Below, piece after piece: positions 53,010 through 63,933 of a DNA stretch of 64,000 bases. How positions within the stretch are numbered: the first letter of the stretch is position 1; each line of letters opens with the position of its first letter. The stretch is from Plutella xylostella (taxonomy: Eukaryota; Arthropoda; Insecta; Lepidoptera; Plutellidae): positions 1,922,001 through 1,986,000 of the forward strand of contig NC_063988.1 in assembly GCF_932276165.1 (NCBI RefSeq), given 5' to 3'. Made by a program: the position numbers and the translations under genes. The notes below the pieces were generated by a model. That model saw nothing but the letters and a program-made list of their open reading frames with translations. It was not told the origin of the DNA and did no database searches.

Positions 53010-56000
53010 GTGCGTTTCTTTTAACTGAATGTTTTTACTTCCTTTTTTAAAAGTATTATGTGCTGGATGGTTTGATTTATTGTGTTTTTTATTGTTTTAG
53101 ACAACTCAACTGGATGATGAGCAAATTGCTAGTAAGTATGACATGTGACCCTTATTTAGCAATCATAGTGAACGAATTCCTTGTTTACGGGTAAGTGGTG
53201 TCGTATCTAGTTGTGTGGGTAGGTAATTATTATTTTTTATGCTAACTTTAATATTATTATTCAATCACCTTAATTTCTGAGTGAAATAGCCAATGGTAGG
53301 TTTCTAAAATTTTAATTCCAGACTCGATTGTATTAACCCTTTCTTATAACTTTGCACTGTTCATTGGATGATATGAAATACAGGTGCTTTACTTGTTATT
53401 TTGTCTATTTATTTAAACACTTTATTGTATGTATATAAAAATTACACAGTTTAAAGTACAAGTTATAAGAAAAACACAAGTATATATAATTATGTATGTA
53501 GTCTATGAGTAGGTATATAAGCTATGATATAGGTACTTACTCGTAGCAGTTTATTGCAAAGATATAATTGTTCTGCATTCAAAACAACTTTTAATAGCGA
53601 AACTTGTACCTCCCGCTAGCGCCCAAGATGCGGAGAGATTTGTACTTAAAAATAAAATTTGAATTCAATATATAAACTAAGTTTGAAAAGTTTTTTTTAT
53701 ATCATTTTAATATAGAATTATATACCTACCTTTATTTAAAATTTAAGATAGGTACAGCAACAGTTATTCATCGTAATTAAAACTACCTTACCTACGGTAG
53801 TTTTAAATAATGCATACCGTAAAAACGAAAGAAAATGCGATATGTACCAAATATTTTTATGAAAGTTTCAATACAACGTAGGTAGCTAAACAATGTTCTA
53901 CTTCCATTAAAAAGTGTTAATCCGAAACAACCTTGCTTTCGGATTAACACTTTTTAATGTCTGTTTCCCTTTGATATTGTTACTGCGGAGTCGAGGACGG
54001 AACAACAAACAACTGTTTTAATGACAGCAGCGAAAAAAACTTTAATTTCATCTCTTTTCACACTAGAAATAGTTTAATGACAGTCAGAGCTGCGGTCAGC
54101 TCACCATCTTTGAAAAGTTAAATAATAATAAATAAATATGTGGGGACATCTCACACACGGCCATCCGACCCCAAGCTAGGCAGAACCTGTGTTATGGGTG
54201 TCGGACAGCTGATATATCTACACAAATACATAGATAGATAGATACTAAATATAAATATATCAACACCCAAGACCCGAGTACAAATATCTGTGTTTAAACA
54301 AATATCTGCCCCAGCCAGGAATCGAACCCGGGACCTTCGGCTCAGTAGTCAGGGCCACTAACCACTACGCCATTCGGTCGTCATTTGGCGTTTCATTTTG
54401 TTGTCGCGGGGTTACTCCGAAAAAACGACCAGTATTTTTAAAGGATGTGAAAGATATTATCCTGAAGTAAATAAGGCTACATTTCTTGAATATAGCCGTC
54501 ATTTTCAAACTCAAAAGTAGTGAATGCATCAATCCTAAACTATTTTTTATGTAACGATTTCAAAAATACGTCTGTGTAAACACAATGTAGGTAAAATCAC
54601 ATGATTATTATTCGACGATTACATACATATACATTACCTTAATGTATGTTTATGGCTGAAATGTTATGTTCTTTGGCTGAAGCTGAATACAGGACTTTTA
54701 GATTCAGGTTATTCACTAACCAGAGCCCCACCATGAAAACCATTGAATAAACTAAGTTGGTAACGAACCCTCATCTTTCTCTCAGACAACCGAATGGTGC
54801 AGTAGTTAGTGACCCTGACTGCTAATAATGCTATTCCATAAAGGTCCCGGGTTCGATCCCTGCCGAGGCAGATATTTGTACTCGGGTCTTGGGTGGTAAT
54901 ATGTATCTATCTATGCATCTGTGTAGACTTATCAGCTGTCCGATACCCATATATCAGTGCCTAGCTTGGGGTCGGATGGCTGTGTGTGAGACGTCCCCAC
55001 ATAATCTTTCCATCTCTTTCCCCCGCCAGTGCTGCAGCGGGCATTCAGCATGTTCGACAGCAGCAAACAAGGACGGATAGAGAAGGAGAAGGTGCGCACG
55101 ATTCTCAACACCATGGTGCACAGCTACGACGACCACGAGCTCGACCAGATGCTGGACGCCGAGGATGCTGACGGTCAGTTGCTTAGATTAATAATATACG
55201 CACCAGATGGTGTGAGACATTCAAAAACCAAAGCAAAAATATGTCCGCATTTTGTAAACTGTCAAACCGTTTTGCGTTCAACGTAATGTTAACCAATCAA
55301 GAAAATCGTAAATCTTCTCACCGATCTAATACAAAATAAAAGATCAGTGGTATGAAAAAGTGGGGTATAATATGTCGAGACGATTCTTTTGCACTGACAC
55401 TCTATCTAGTTCGTGTTAAAATATATTTGGTCAATTTTATTTTGCAGCTTTATACACGCATGCTCGCTCAGTCGGGTAAGCGCCCGCTTCTCACGCCAGA
55501 GATGCGGGTTCGAATCCCGGCGCTGACATGTACCAATGACTTCTTTGAATTTAATTACTTACAAAGTACACCTTTGCTCTTACGGTGAAGGAAAACTGCA
55601 TATATCTAGATTTAGCATATCTAGATATTATGTCAACCCACAAACCCGCAGTGGACCAACGTGGTGGGAAAATGGTCTAACCTTATTTTTTTAGGTTTTA
55701 AATTATTCCATTTGATAGAGCCACGTACAGACACCTACAGTCCTACATTACACCCCCACAGAGAATAGAATATAATAATAGAACACTCACAAGCAATGAA
55801 AAAGATCCAGTGACAATAGTACCAACTTTCGTAAGTAGAACTTTTTCGAATATTTATCGAATATAGAATATTTTTGAACATTGGAAATTAGTTCGAATTT
55901 AAGTTCTTTGGTATATTTTTGATACTTTTTATTTGTATTTTTTATGTTATTAAATTATGAAGTAATACTACTATTAATAATGCTTTCAACCTTAGCCAAA

Positions 56001-59000
56001 ACGGTGGGTAGCCTTGCTTATAAATGTTTCAATCTCTTGGGTTTGATTTCATCAAGAATAATAAAGTCCGATTGAAAGATAAATGAGTTGCCCGCCTCAG
56101 TTTATGTTTTGAATGATAATAAAACTAATTCCGTTACAAAACTAATATTTTGGTCGTGAAATAGCCCAGCCACGTGCATTTATTTTGGAAGCAGGTGACA
56201 GATTGCGTAAATTTGGAAATCGATTTTATGTAAGTACCTATACAGGAAAATCCAAGGACGTATTATTGTTTCAGTGTTTGTATTAATATTTTAAAGTGAA
56301 GAGATTTGTGTGTATATTTGTAACAGATCAATTCAAAAACTACGGAGCCCATATTCTATGTAAGTGCAAATCCTGTAAACTACTTACAGGTATATTCGTA
56401 CATGTTTGGCCACGAAAAATTCTTTGAAAGCTTTGTAAAAATCGCGACCTTTTGAAACTATAACATTTTATAAAACCACGGTTGTTCACTAATATGAACA
56501 TTAGTGAACAACCTAACATGTAAACAGTTTAGGAGGGTGTTAGATTAGTGGTGAAATCATGTTACCCTTGGGCCACATTTGTAGTTATAGTTACTACTAT
56601 AATCCAGCATCAGGCAAGGTTTTAGAAAATCCCTGTATTATGATAATTTGCTGATTATCAGCGTAGTAGGTACATTTCCCGGTATGTATGATAGCTCCCA
56701 AAGTGACACACTCACACAAAGATTATATTCTATTCTATTCTCTGTGGGGGTGTAATACCTGCACCTGGCTCTCTCGAGTGGAACCTTTGTGCATATCCCC
56801 AAGGTCTAAACGCCTTTCTAAGCTTGGACCATGACCCACCACGTTGGTCCACTGCAGGTTGGTGGGTTCACATTCACATATCTAGATGTGATAAATCTAG
56901 ATATGCAGGTTTCCTCACGATGTTTTCCTTCACCGTAAGAGCGATGGTATTACGTTAAAAGAACTCATTGGTACATGTCAGCGCCGGGATCCAAACCCGC
57001 ATCTCTGGCGTGGAAGCGGGCGCTTACCCGACTGAGCTACCACCGCTCTGATCACACAAACCTTGTATATATTCTAAATTTCAAAAAAATCCCTTGCAAC
57101 ACCACTATCTAATAAATCTTAAATATATTATTATTATTGCATACTTAATGCATATATGGTATATTCTTTATTCCTAGTACACTTTACCCTTCTTTACATC
57201 TAAATATCCTTCCACCCAAAGGTTGTCTGGAAGAAATCGCTTTAAGCGATAAGACCGCCATTTGTACATATGTGTTAGATTAAGTTTTGTATTGTTGTCC
57301 ATATTTTTGTGTGTTTCATCGTTTTGTCAATCAATTATTGTGCGCGTTTATACCTACTTTTTTTCCTTTATAGTCCAAAATTAAGATCAAATATTGTATT
57401 AAACAGCTGACAACATACAAAATACCAAAATTTTCATGTTTCTTTTCAACCAGCAAAAACTGAAACCACAAACTGCCAACATAATTATTTGTTAAATTCA
57501 ACTGAGCCGGTAGTTAAGCTTAACTACGGTTTAAGGGGTACTTAGCGATGGTTACTATCGCCATCTAGTGGCCACCGGGGACTCTAGTTGTGTTCGTTAA
57601 GAAGAACATTAGAATAATTAAAAAAATATATAATTGCGTGAGTTGTCCAGCACCGAAAAGGCCCGCGCCTCAGCTTACACAATCTACTACTATTTATTTA
57701 CTGTGCGATGGATATGATAAGTATATACTTATCTCAATTCTATACGCCGTTCTCATCAAACCTAAACATCCTAAAACTTATATATGTGGGATGAAAATTA
57801 AAGCCGCCGATGCACTTAAACAATCTTTATTTTATTTATAAAACCCATGAAATGAAAAACAATCTTTCGTCCTAAGCGCCATATTTTCAAGAGAACCCAT
57901 AAAAAAGTTAACATCATAGACAAGTAATAATTCTATAATTCGTTCTGAAATATCATTGAAATATTATAAATCCTACAGCTCGGCCATCCTGCAGATAGTC
58001 TGCCCTCAGACTATGAAAAACATATAAAAAACAATCGACATAAATCTTTACTGAATCTACATTTAAACAACATTTTGAACTGTAACATAAAAATATTAAA
58101 TCTGCAACTTTCAGAAAATTACACTTAATTATTGACACAATATAAACTTCAGAACCAAAATTCTTAATACAACCATGGAATATTTAGGTAAACATTTCAT
58201 CAATATACAATAAGCATCAATAAACAATAAACATCATCCTGTACATTTAACATACAAAAAAAACATAAAATTAACCCTGCCTACTCAATTAAAAACACAC
58301 TCATTCTTTGTCACTCATTCATCATCACACAAATAAAAACTTATAAAAATCACCTACACCTTCCTCAGTGTCCCATCTAGGCAATGGCTTCATGTACTCA
58401 GCGTAGTACATGGTAATCTTTCTTCCTTTCTTCTTTTATAATCCTCTCAGAGAAATTACCATCCTTGTATACCCTCTTCACGATTTCTTTCTCCATAGTT
58501 TTCTCCTTATTTATTTTGTAACATATTTCATTCTCCATCAAACCATCTTGGTACTGTGTATCTTTTTCTACACATCTTCTTTTAAACGCCCTCTTATTAT
58601 CGATATATCTCCTTTTTGTGCCATCCTTCTTCTTAGCAAATTCACCTGGACAACTCTCTTTTCCAACCACCTTTTCAACTTTTTGTTTACGAATATTTTC
58701 CTCCTTAATACATATGCGCTCGATTGGCGCCTCTTTGCCAAGTTCCTCCTTTTTATTTTCTAAAACTTGTTTATTTACAACATTTACAACTTCCGGTTTA
58801 CGTTTCATGGATGTCACTTCGTTCGTCTTTGTTTCTATGGCTATCGTTTCGTTCTCCTTCGTGTTTATGGCTGTCACTTTCTTTTCCTTCGAATAATCAT
58901 TACTCCGTTTGTTGGCCTCGTCCATCCCGACTTCAAACCAGTGCTGTTTTACCGACACCGCCGACTTGTCGCCGCATCCGTTTCTCTGTTGCTGTTCAGG

Positions 59001-62000
59001 GTCCTGCTTTACCGACACGTCGTCTATCGGTCGTTCGCCTCCTGTGCAGCTGTAACACCATCTAGCCGGGCTTTCTCTTCTCGTTCGTGCACTCATCTCC
59101 ATCTTTCTTTTCATATATTCGTAAATTTTCAGCTTTTCCTTCAGGTCCGGATATGTGGTGATACCATACAGCATGGCTTTGTGTATCACACAGTCTTCGA
59201 TACCATCGACTATATATTGTATGGCCACGTAGTCTTCAAATCCACCGCGCTTCCCCAGCTCCTTCATCACCAGCATGTACTCATAGCAGCTCTCGTCGCG
59301 CTTCTTCTTGCGGTTAGTCATGAGCTCGTGGATCACCTTCGGGTTGGCATCGTAGGGAAACTCCTCCAGCAGAGCCCGCTGCAGCTCGTCGAAGCTCTTG
59401 AATGTATTCTCCGTGCGGAGCCACAGACCTGCCACACCAGTCAATGCCCGTCGCGCCATCAGCAGCTTTTGTGAAGGTGACCAGCCGAATACCTCCGCAT
59501 TGTCACTGATCTCCTCCACCCACCTTGCCGCCGGGTACGTCGGGTCCGCTCCCGAGAACCGTGGGATTGTCGCCTCAATGCTGACCAACGAGGGTTGGGC
59601 CGCCGTCATCATCATATCGTCTTAGTAATAAATTTTACACCCTTTGTTTTTCACCTTCACCGTATTTACATCATTATCACCTTCTATTTGTTCACCTTTA
59701 TTAATTTTGAATTTTCACCATAATTTCGCTTTAGTGCGCGCCGCCATCTTTTACGTGTGAGAATCGCTTCACGAACACGCCCCCTTATTTACACTATTTA
59801 CACCTTTATAATATACATCTTCAGCACCTTTGGCCTATTTCCATCCCGGACGAGCCCCCAAAAGTTGTGGGATGAAAATTAAAGCCGCCGATGCACTTAA
59901 ACAATCTTTATTTTATTTATAAAACCCATGAAATGAAAAACAATCTTTCGTCCTAAGCGCCATATTTTCAAGAGAACCCATAAAAAAGTTAACATCATAG
60001 ACAAGTAATAATTCTATAATTCGTTCTGAAATATCATTGAAATATTATAAATCCTACATATATATATATATTATTTTTTGTTGGTACTTTATGTTGCTTC
60101 TGGGAACTACATACTACTTTAACTATTGTTACTTAATTATGTAAGTCGTTGTTATATTACTTATATGTATTCTTTGTTCTCTTCATATTTATAACCTTTA
60201 TATTTAACTATGTCCTCTAGAAAGACGATGATTAAGGACTTTAAGCTTCTTTACTGTTTATTTTTTATACGTGGAAACCTGTAATTGGCTATGTTATGTA
60301 ACCCCTACTATAAGCACAAATGTACCTAGATATAAGCTGTTGGTTTTCCCGTCAATAAATAAATAAATTTCATTTTCAGATTTAAAAAAATATTACTGTT
60401 TTTTTTAACTCAAATTAATCTAATAACAAGCATATTTAGTGAAATAGAAAGCTTCTCTATCGTAAATCAAAAAATCGTATCTAACGATCCAAACTCACAC
60501 TTGACACACGGTAAATAAAACGTTTACACAGAAAAGCGAAAGCCTACCTCTAGTATGTTAGTCTTGCCGATTACGACACAGGTGTGAAAAGTGTCGTAAA
60601 GGGTGTGTGCGTAAGAGCCTTTTGTTTACCCTAAAGGGTTGTACTTTACAGCCCTGCCGAAAGCTTTAAAAGGTTATATAATTTATGTAAGAATTATTTT
60701 CCAGTAGATTCAGTAAAAAAATATAGGTTCCCAAGGCTTAGACGTGTAAGTGTTTTTTTTAGTTTCAAATAATAAAATATTAACACAAACACACACACAC
60801 ACACACACACACATACACACAAACACACTTTTTTTTATTTTATTTTCTAACATATATCAAATTTATCCAAGATTGCACTGTATAAGTTTTATGTTCTTGT
60901 AAAGCCGTATTTAAATGGGTTAATTATTATCTCTATCCTCCACGGGACAGGCATTGCCTAGTGTGGGGGTCAGTACATTTACCATCTCTTGTATATTTTT
61001 AAAGGAAATAAACATTTTTACTTTACTTTACTTTACTTTACTTTACTTATTACCTATGTATTACATTTATATTTAACCACGGAAACAGTGATGCGTCGAA
61101 GCCTCCAAAGATACCTAATTAGTTTCAATGTTAATTTTAGTTGTCTTATAGACAAGAAAATATGCTTATTATAAACATTTATTCACTACTGCATTGCATT
61201 TTAATGTATGTACCTATGCCTGTTTCTGTCCTTATAATGTCACAGCAAGGCAGCAATACATTTAAGGTCGATATAAGCATAAAGTTCCTTTCTACAACTC
61301 AGCTGCAGTGTCAGTCATACAAACATAGCAACATACATTGTATTAAGTAAACGAACTACGTATTAACGTACGTTGAAATCGGTTGGTCGCTTAAATTTTA
61401 CCGCCCCCTGTCGTTTAGTCGTTTACTACAATGGGCTCCCGGACTTTATGGCCTGGGGGTTCACTCTATCAACGAACGAACAAACAAAAGCGTTCACACA
61501 ATCGGCTCGCTTAATACAAGGAAATAGGACCGTGGTTCGCGCAGCGCTTCCAAGCTTCGGAAAAACAAAACTGCAACGCTAACCTCGACTCTATCTCATT
61601 GTATTTACGTACCGTTGTATGAAGCGTTCGTTAGTCTACTTGGAGTCCCACTAGTTTTAACACTATAGCTGAATAAAACTTTATCTCTACAGCCAGTTTG
61701 TACAAAATAATGTAGAGAGTATGTCGTATAGATGGACCGTGCTCAGTTTTAACCGACAAACGAAACTTTTAACCAAGAATGGAGGGGCTTCTCAATGCGT
61801 CTGTATGTATGTTTTTGGACGACTTAAAGAAGTCCATAATTTAATTAAGTTTTTGCTGTAACATTCCATGCCCTACAAATCACCCTTGGGTTCACTTGTC
61901 CTACATAACATTCACTCTATAACGCTTTACTACTCTTTACTCTATTAAATCGCCCCCTTAAGATTCAAATAACTTTTCAGACTTCCTTCTGGGTTAATTT

Positions 62001-62593
62001 TTATTCCAAATTTCACACTGAAAATCACATCATCATCATCATTAGCTTATAATAGCAGTCCACTGCTGGACGTAGGCCTCTCCCAAAGCACGCCACTGGA
62101 TGCGATCTTTAGCTTTCCGCACCCAATCATAACCAGCCACCTTTCGCAAGTCGTCACCTCATCTAGCCGGAGGGCGTCCCACACTACGTTTGCCTAGTCG
62201 CGGCCTCCACTCCAGAACACGTTTACCCCATCGGTCATCGGTTCTTCGACAGATGTGACCAGCCCACTGCCACTCAAGCTTACTAACTCGGTGAGCTATG
62301 TCGGTGACTTTAGTTCTCTGTCGGATTACTTCGTTCCGGATTCGATCTTTCAGAGAGACTCCAAGCATAGCTCTTTCCGTAGCTCGCTGAGTGACCTTCA
62401 GTTTGTGAACCAGTCCCACCGTATGTTTCCACGTTTGAAAATACTACTGAAAATCGCTCCTTTGTTTAACTTTCAGAAAGTGGCAAACTGAACTTCGACT
62501 CGTTCGTTCGTGTGGCTACGCATTTCCTGGATGAAGACGACGAGGCTCTTCAGAAGGAGCTGAAAGAAGCCTTCAGGCTGTACGATAAAGAAG
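53007..62593 (+). CDS. Troponin C, first four coding exons
   Basis: Troponin C is the calcium-sensing subunit of the thin-filament troponin complex of muscle. Coding exons are 53007-53009 (ATG alone), 53101-53131, 55030-55173 and 62477-62593; all junctions are GT/AG and in phase. The product starts MTTQLDDEQIAMLQRAFSMF, as in insect troponin C (..LDKEQIAMLRKAF..). EF-hand 1 loop is DSSKQGRIEKEK (21-32), with Lys at position 12. The EF-hand 2 loop is DADESGKLNFDS (57-68), with Ser at 12. EF-hand 3 begins FRLYDKEG at the last donor. About 98 residues are visible of a usual 150-160, the rest being off the right edge. Intron 3 (7.3 kb) carries the gag element and several SINEs. Confidence 0.9.
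53101..53131 (+). CDS. Troponin C exon 2
   Basis: 10 codons plus 1 nt: TTQLDDEQIA, after TTGTTTTAG and before GTAAGT. Confidence 0.85.
53132..54121. other. Troponin C intron 2 (part)
   Basis: AT-rich, with a LINE-like end near 53393-53490 and a perfect small hairpin at 53908-53959. No exon is seen. Confidence 0.5.
53908..53959. repeat. Perfect 22-bp hairpin
   Basis: 'attaaaaagtgttaatccga' plus 'aa' pairs exactly with 'tttcggattaacactttttaat' across a 9-nt loop. It could be a tiny MITE or a structured RNA; no further evidence. Confidence 0.7.
54122..54381 (-). mobile_element. tRNA-derived SINE family A
   Basis: Full-length, nearly identical to 49640-49909. A box and B box are on the minus strand. 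Confidence 0.88.
54784..55012 (+). mobile_element. tRNA-derived SINE family A, diverged
   Basis: 'gacaaccgaatggtgcagtag', 'gggttcgatccctgccg' and the body 'tcagctgtccgatacccat' match the family. It ends at 'ccccacataatct', 17 bp before the troponin C exon 3 acceptor. Confidence 0.85.
55030..55173 (+). CDS. Troponin C exon 3 (EF-hand 1 and half of EF-hand 2)
   Basis: 2 nt plus 47 codons plus 1 nt: (M)LQRAFSMFDSSKQGRIEKEK, then VRTILNTMVH...LDAEDAD. The acceptor is CCCCCGCCAG. Confidence 0.92.
55450..55770 (+). mobile_element. tRNA-derived SINE family B
   Basis: 'gctcgctcagtcgggtaagcg' (A box), 'gcgggttcgaatcccggcgc' (B box) and the body 'gacatgtaccaatgacttct...cttacggtgaagg', ending in 'cccccacagagaatagaata'. 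Confidence 0.82.
55771..56726. other. Troponin C intron DNA between inverted SINEs
   Basis: AT-rich, with 'ttgttcactaatatgaacat' and 'atgttcatattagtgaacaa' forming a short palindrome at about 56480-56510. No gene is seen. Confidence 0.45.
56727..57052 (-). mobile_element. tRNA-derived SINE family B (best copy)
   Basis: Minus strand from 'ggtggtagctcagtcgggta' through 'gcgccgggatccaaacccgc' (complement) to 'ctattctattctctgtgggg' (plus-strand view of the tail). About 325 bp. Confidence 0.85.
57053..57784. other. Troponin C intron DNA
   Basis: AT-rich, no gene or clear repeat. Confidence 0.45.
57785..57977 (-). repeat. LTR (downstream copy)
   Basis: 193 bp, plus-strand view 'tgtgggatgaaaattaaagc...tataaatcctaca'. 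It appears identical to 59866-60058. Confidence 0.95.
58398..59615 (-). CDS. Retrotransposon Gag, 405 aa
   Basis: Structural protein of the LTR element, expected to form cytoplasmic particles that package its RNA. Residues ~15-190 fit a Ty3/gypsy-type Gag domain: IPRFSGADPTYPAARWVEEI, then LTGVAGLWLRTENTFKSFDE and a FPYDANP...ELMTNRKKKRDESCYEYM segment. A CYSC around residue 195 looks like the start of a CCHC zinc knuckle, but the following Gly-His and last Cys are absent. The C-terminal half is low-complexity and Lys/Glu-rich, ending before any pol frame. The ORF is intact, unlike most old copies, which agrees with the identical LTRs. It runs antisense to troponin C. Confidence 0.85.
   Translation of the reverse strand: MMMTAAQPSLVSIEATIPRFSGADPTYPAARWVEEISDNAEVFGWSPSQKLLMARRALTGVAGLWLRTENTFKSFDELQRALLEEFPYDANPKVIHELMTNRKKKRDESCYEYMLVMKELGKRGGFEDYVAIQYIVDGIEDCVIHKAMLYGITTYPDLKEKLKIYEYMKRKMEMSARTRRESPARWCYSCTGGERPIDDVSVKQDPEQQQRNGCGDKSAVSVKQHWFEVGMDEANKRSNDYSKEKKVTAINTKENETIAIETKTNEVTSMKRKPEVVNVVNKQVLENKKEELGKEAPIERICIKEENIRKQKVEKVVGKESCPGEFAKKKDGTKRRYIDNKRAFKRRCVEKDTQYQDGLMENEICYKINKEKTMEKEIVKRVYKDGNFSERIIKEERKKDYHVLR
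59843..59860 (-). promoter_or_regulatory. Primer binding site, tRNA-Pro type
   Basis: Minus-strand sequence TGGGGGCTCGTCCGGGAT, the 18-nt complement of the tRNA-Pro 3' end used by many retroelements. It sits 5 nt inside the upstream LTR. Confidence 0.85.
59866..60058 (-). repeat. LTR (upstream copy)
   Basis: Identical to 57785-57977 as far as I can read. Confidence 0.95.
60059..62029. other. Troponin C intron DNA with simple repeats
   Basis: Includes a LINE-like end with 'cccgtcaataaataaataaa' (60230-60365), (CA)n at 60784-60812, and a retroelement end ('ccacgggacaggcattgcct') with a (CTTTA)n tail at 60900-61045. No exon is seen. Confidence 0.5.
62030..62425 (-). mobile_element. RTE-like LINE, 5'-truncated
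   Basis: The minus-strand frame (62419-62159) encodes LVHKLKVTQRATERAMLGVS and the WQWAGH...GKRVLEWRPR...VGRPPAR end of the ORF; a (GAT)n tail is at 62030. It lies only about 50 bp before troponin C exon 4. Confidence 0.85.
62477..62593 (+). CDS. Troponin C exon 4 (end of EF-hand 2, start of EF-hand 3)
   Basis: 2 nt plus 38 codons plus 1 nt: (E)SGKLNFDSFVRVATHFLD then ELKEAFRLYDKE. The acceptor is TTTCAG and donor GTGAGA. ELKEAFRLYDKEG is the highly conserved start of EF-hand 3 in troponin C. Confidence 0.92.
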
Positions 62594-62706
62594 GTGAGAA
62601 CTAGTTGTTACTACTGATCAAATGCAGCGGTTGAAAACGTGGTATAGTAGGCTTAAATGGTGCGAAAAAGCATTGGTCATCGCCATGTATAGCTCGTTTT
62701 TTACCA
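62594..62706. other. Troponin C intron 4, start
   Basis: Short unique intron sequence between exon 4 and the Lep1 copy. Confidence 0.6.
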
Positions 62707-62820
62707 TCCTAACTAATATTATAAATGCGAAAGTATTCTGTGTCTGTCTGTCTGTCTATCTGTTACTCTTTCAAGCTAAAACTAATGAACGGATTTAAAT
62801 GAAATTTGGTATACGTATGG

Positions 62821-63914
62821 AGTATAATCTACCTTTATGTCTAGCGTTTGTGGACTATGAGAAAGCCTTTGATTCTATTGAGCTCTGGGCGATGCTTCAA
62901 TCCCTTCAGCGGTACCATATAGACTATCGCTATATCGAGGTGTTGAGATGTATGTACAATGCTGCCACAATGTCAGTTCGATTACACGAACATAGCACAA
63001 AACCGATCCAGTTGCAAAGGGGCGTGAGACAGGGAGATGTTATTTCTCCGAAACTGTTCACCTGTGCACTGGAAGATGTTTTTAAGCTTGTAGAGTGGAA
63101 AAGACTGGGCATTAACGTCAATGGCGAATATATCTCTCATCTACGATTTGCTGATGACATAGTTATTATGGCGGAAACGCTGGAGGAGTTGGGCGAAATG
63201 CTCACAGACCTCAATGATGCCTCTAAACAAGTTGGGCTGAAAATGAACATGGACAAGACAAAGGTCATGTCGAACGAACATGTTTCATCATCGCCCGTAA
63301 CTGTAGGAGGTGTCACCATCGAAGTTGTTGATCAGTATCCCTACCTAGGACAAGTGATCCGATTAGGTAAATCCAACTTCGATAAAGAGGTAGCTCGTAG
63401 AATCCAACTCGGATGGGCAGCGTTCGGGAAATTACGACACATCTTCACTGAAAACATACCTCAGTGTCTGAAAACAAAAGTTTTCAATCAGTGCGTGTTG
63501 CCAGTGATGACTTACGGAGCCGAGACGTGGTGCTTCACCAAAGGGCTTATCCACAAGCTCAGAGTTGCTCAGCGTGCTATGGAAAGGGCTATGTTAGGCG
63601 TGTCACTGCGAGATAGGATTCGTAATGAAGAAATCCGCAGGAGAACTAAAGTTACCGACATAGCCAAAAGGATTAGCACGCTGAAGTGGCAATGGGCTGG
63701 CCACGTAGCCCGCAGAGCCGACGACCGCTGGAGTAGAAAGGTTCTGGAGTGGAGACCCCGTGTCGGCAAACGGCGTGTCGGTCGCCCCCCAACCCGTTGG
63801 TCTGATGATCTGCGGAAGGTAGCGGGAAGCCGCTGGATGCAGATGGCAGGTGACCGTTTGGGGTGGCGATCGTTAGGAGAGGCCTATGTCCAACAGTGGA
63901 CTACGGAAGGCTGA
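62821..63914 (+). CDS. Reverse transcriptase fragment of an RTE-like LINE
   Basis: Open frame from the truncation point to TGA at 63912. It has the fingers/palm motifs LAFVDYEKAFDS (first catalytic Asp), RGVRQGDVISPKLF and LRFADDIVIMAE (FADD, where many RTs have YADD), then the thumb and the C-terminal WQWAGHVARR and GRRVGRPPTRWSDDL segments. The endonuclease and the N-terminal part of the RT are missing. The first Met of the open frame (62799) lies in the Lep1 flank, so it is not the native start. The frame itself is uninterrupted, so the insertion is fairly recent. Confidence 0.88.
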
Positions 63915-63933
63915 GAGAGAGAGAGAGAGAGAG
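62821..63933 (+). mobile_element. RTE-like LINE inserted in Lep1
   Basis: A 5'-truncated non-LTR retrotransposon of 1.1 kb with ATGG on both sides (62817-62820 and 63934-63937) and a (GA)n tail. The short duplication and 5' truncation fit target-primed reverse transcription. Confidence 0.85.

Larger units (their letters stand above)
57785..60058 (-). mobile_element. Gag-only LTR retrotransposon with identical LTRs
   Basis: Two direct 193-bp LTRs (57785-57977, 59866-60058) look identical base for base and begin TG and end CA. They are flanked by TATA (TATATA is also possible). Reading on the minus strand, a primer binding site TGGGGGCTCGTCCGGGAT (59860-59843, tRNA-Pro type) lies 5 nt after the upstream LTR, then one gag ORF (59615-58398), then a polypurine-like tract (57994-57978). 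There is no protease, reverse transcriptase, RNase H or integrase; only about 400 bp separate gag from the tract. It must use enzymes from a related element. Confidence 0.92.

Noticed and set aside
54932..55171. Minus-strand and other-frame ORFs over the troponin C exon
   Set aside because: The plus-strand frame encodes a clear EF-hand with matching splice sites; the others are shadows, partly over a SINE.
55462..55530. Possible tRNA gene
   Set aside because: It has A and B boxes and resembles a tRNA, but the cloverleaf is imperfect and it continues into a SINE body present elsewhere, so it is the SINE head.
58410..59625. ORFs on the plus strand opposite gag (up to 235 codons)
   Set aside because: Antisense shadows of the gag frame; no motif, and gag has the expected domain and context.
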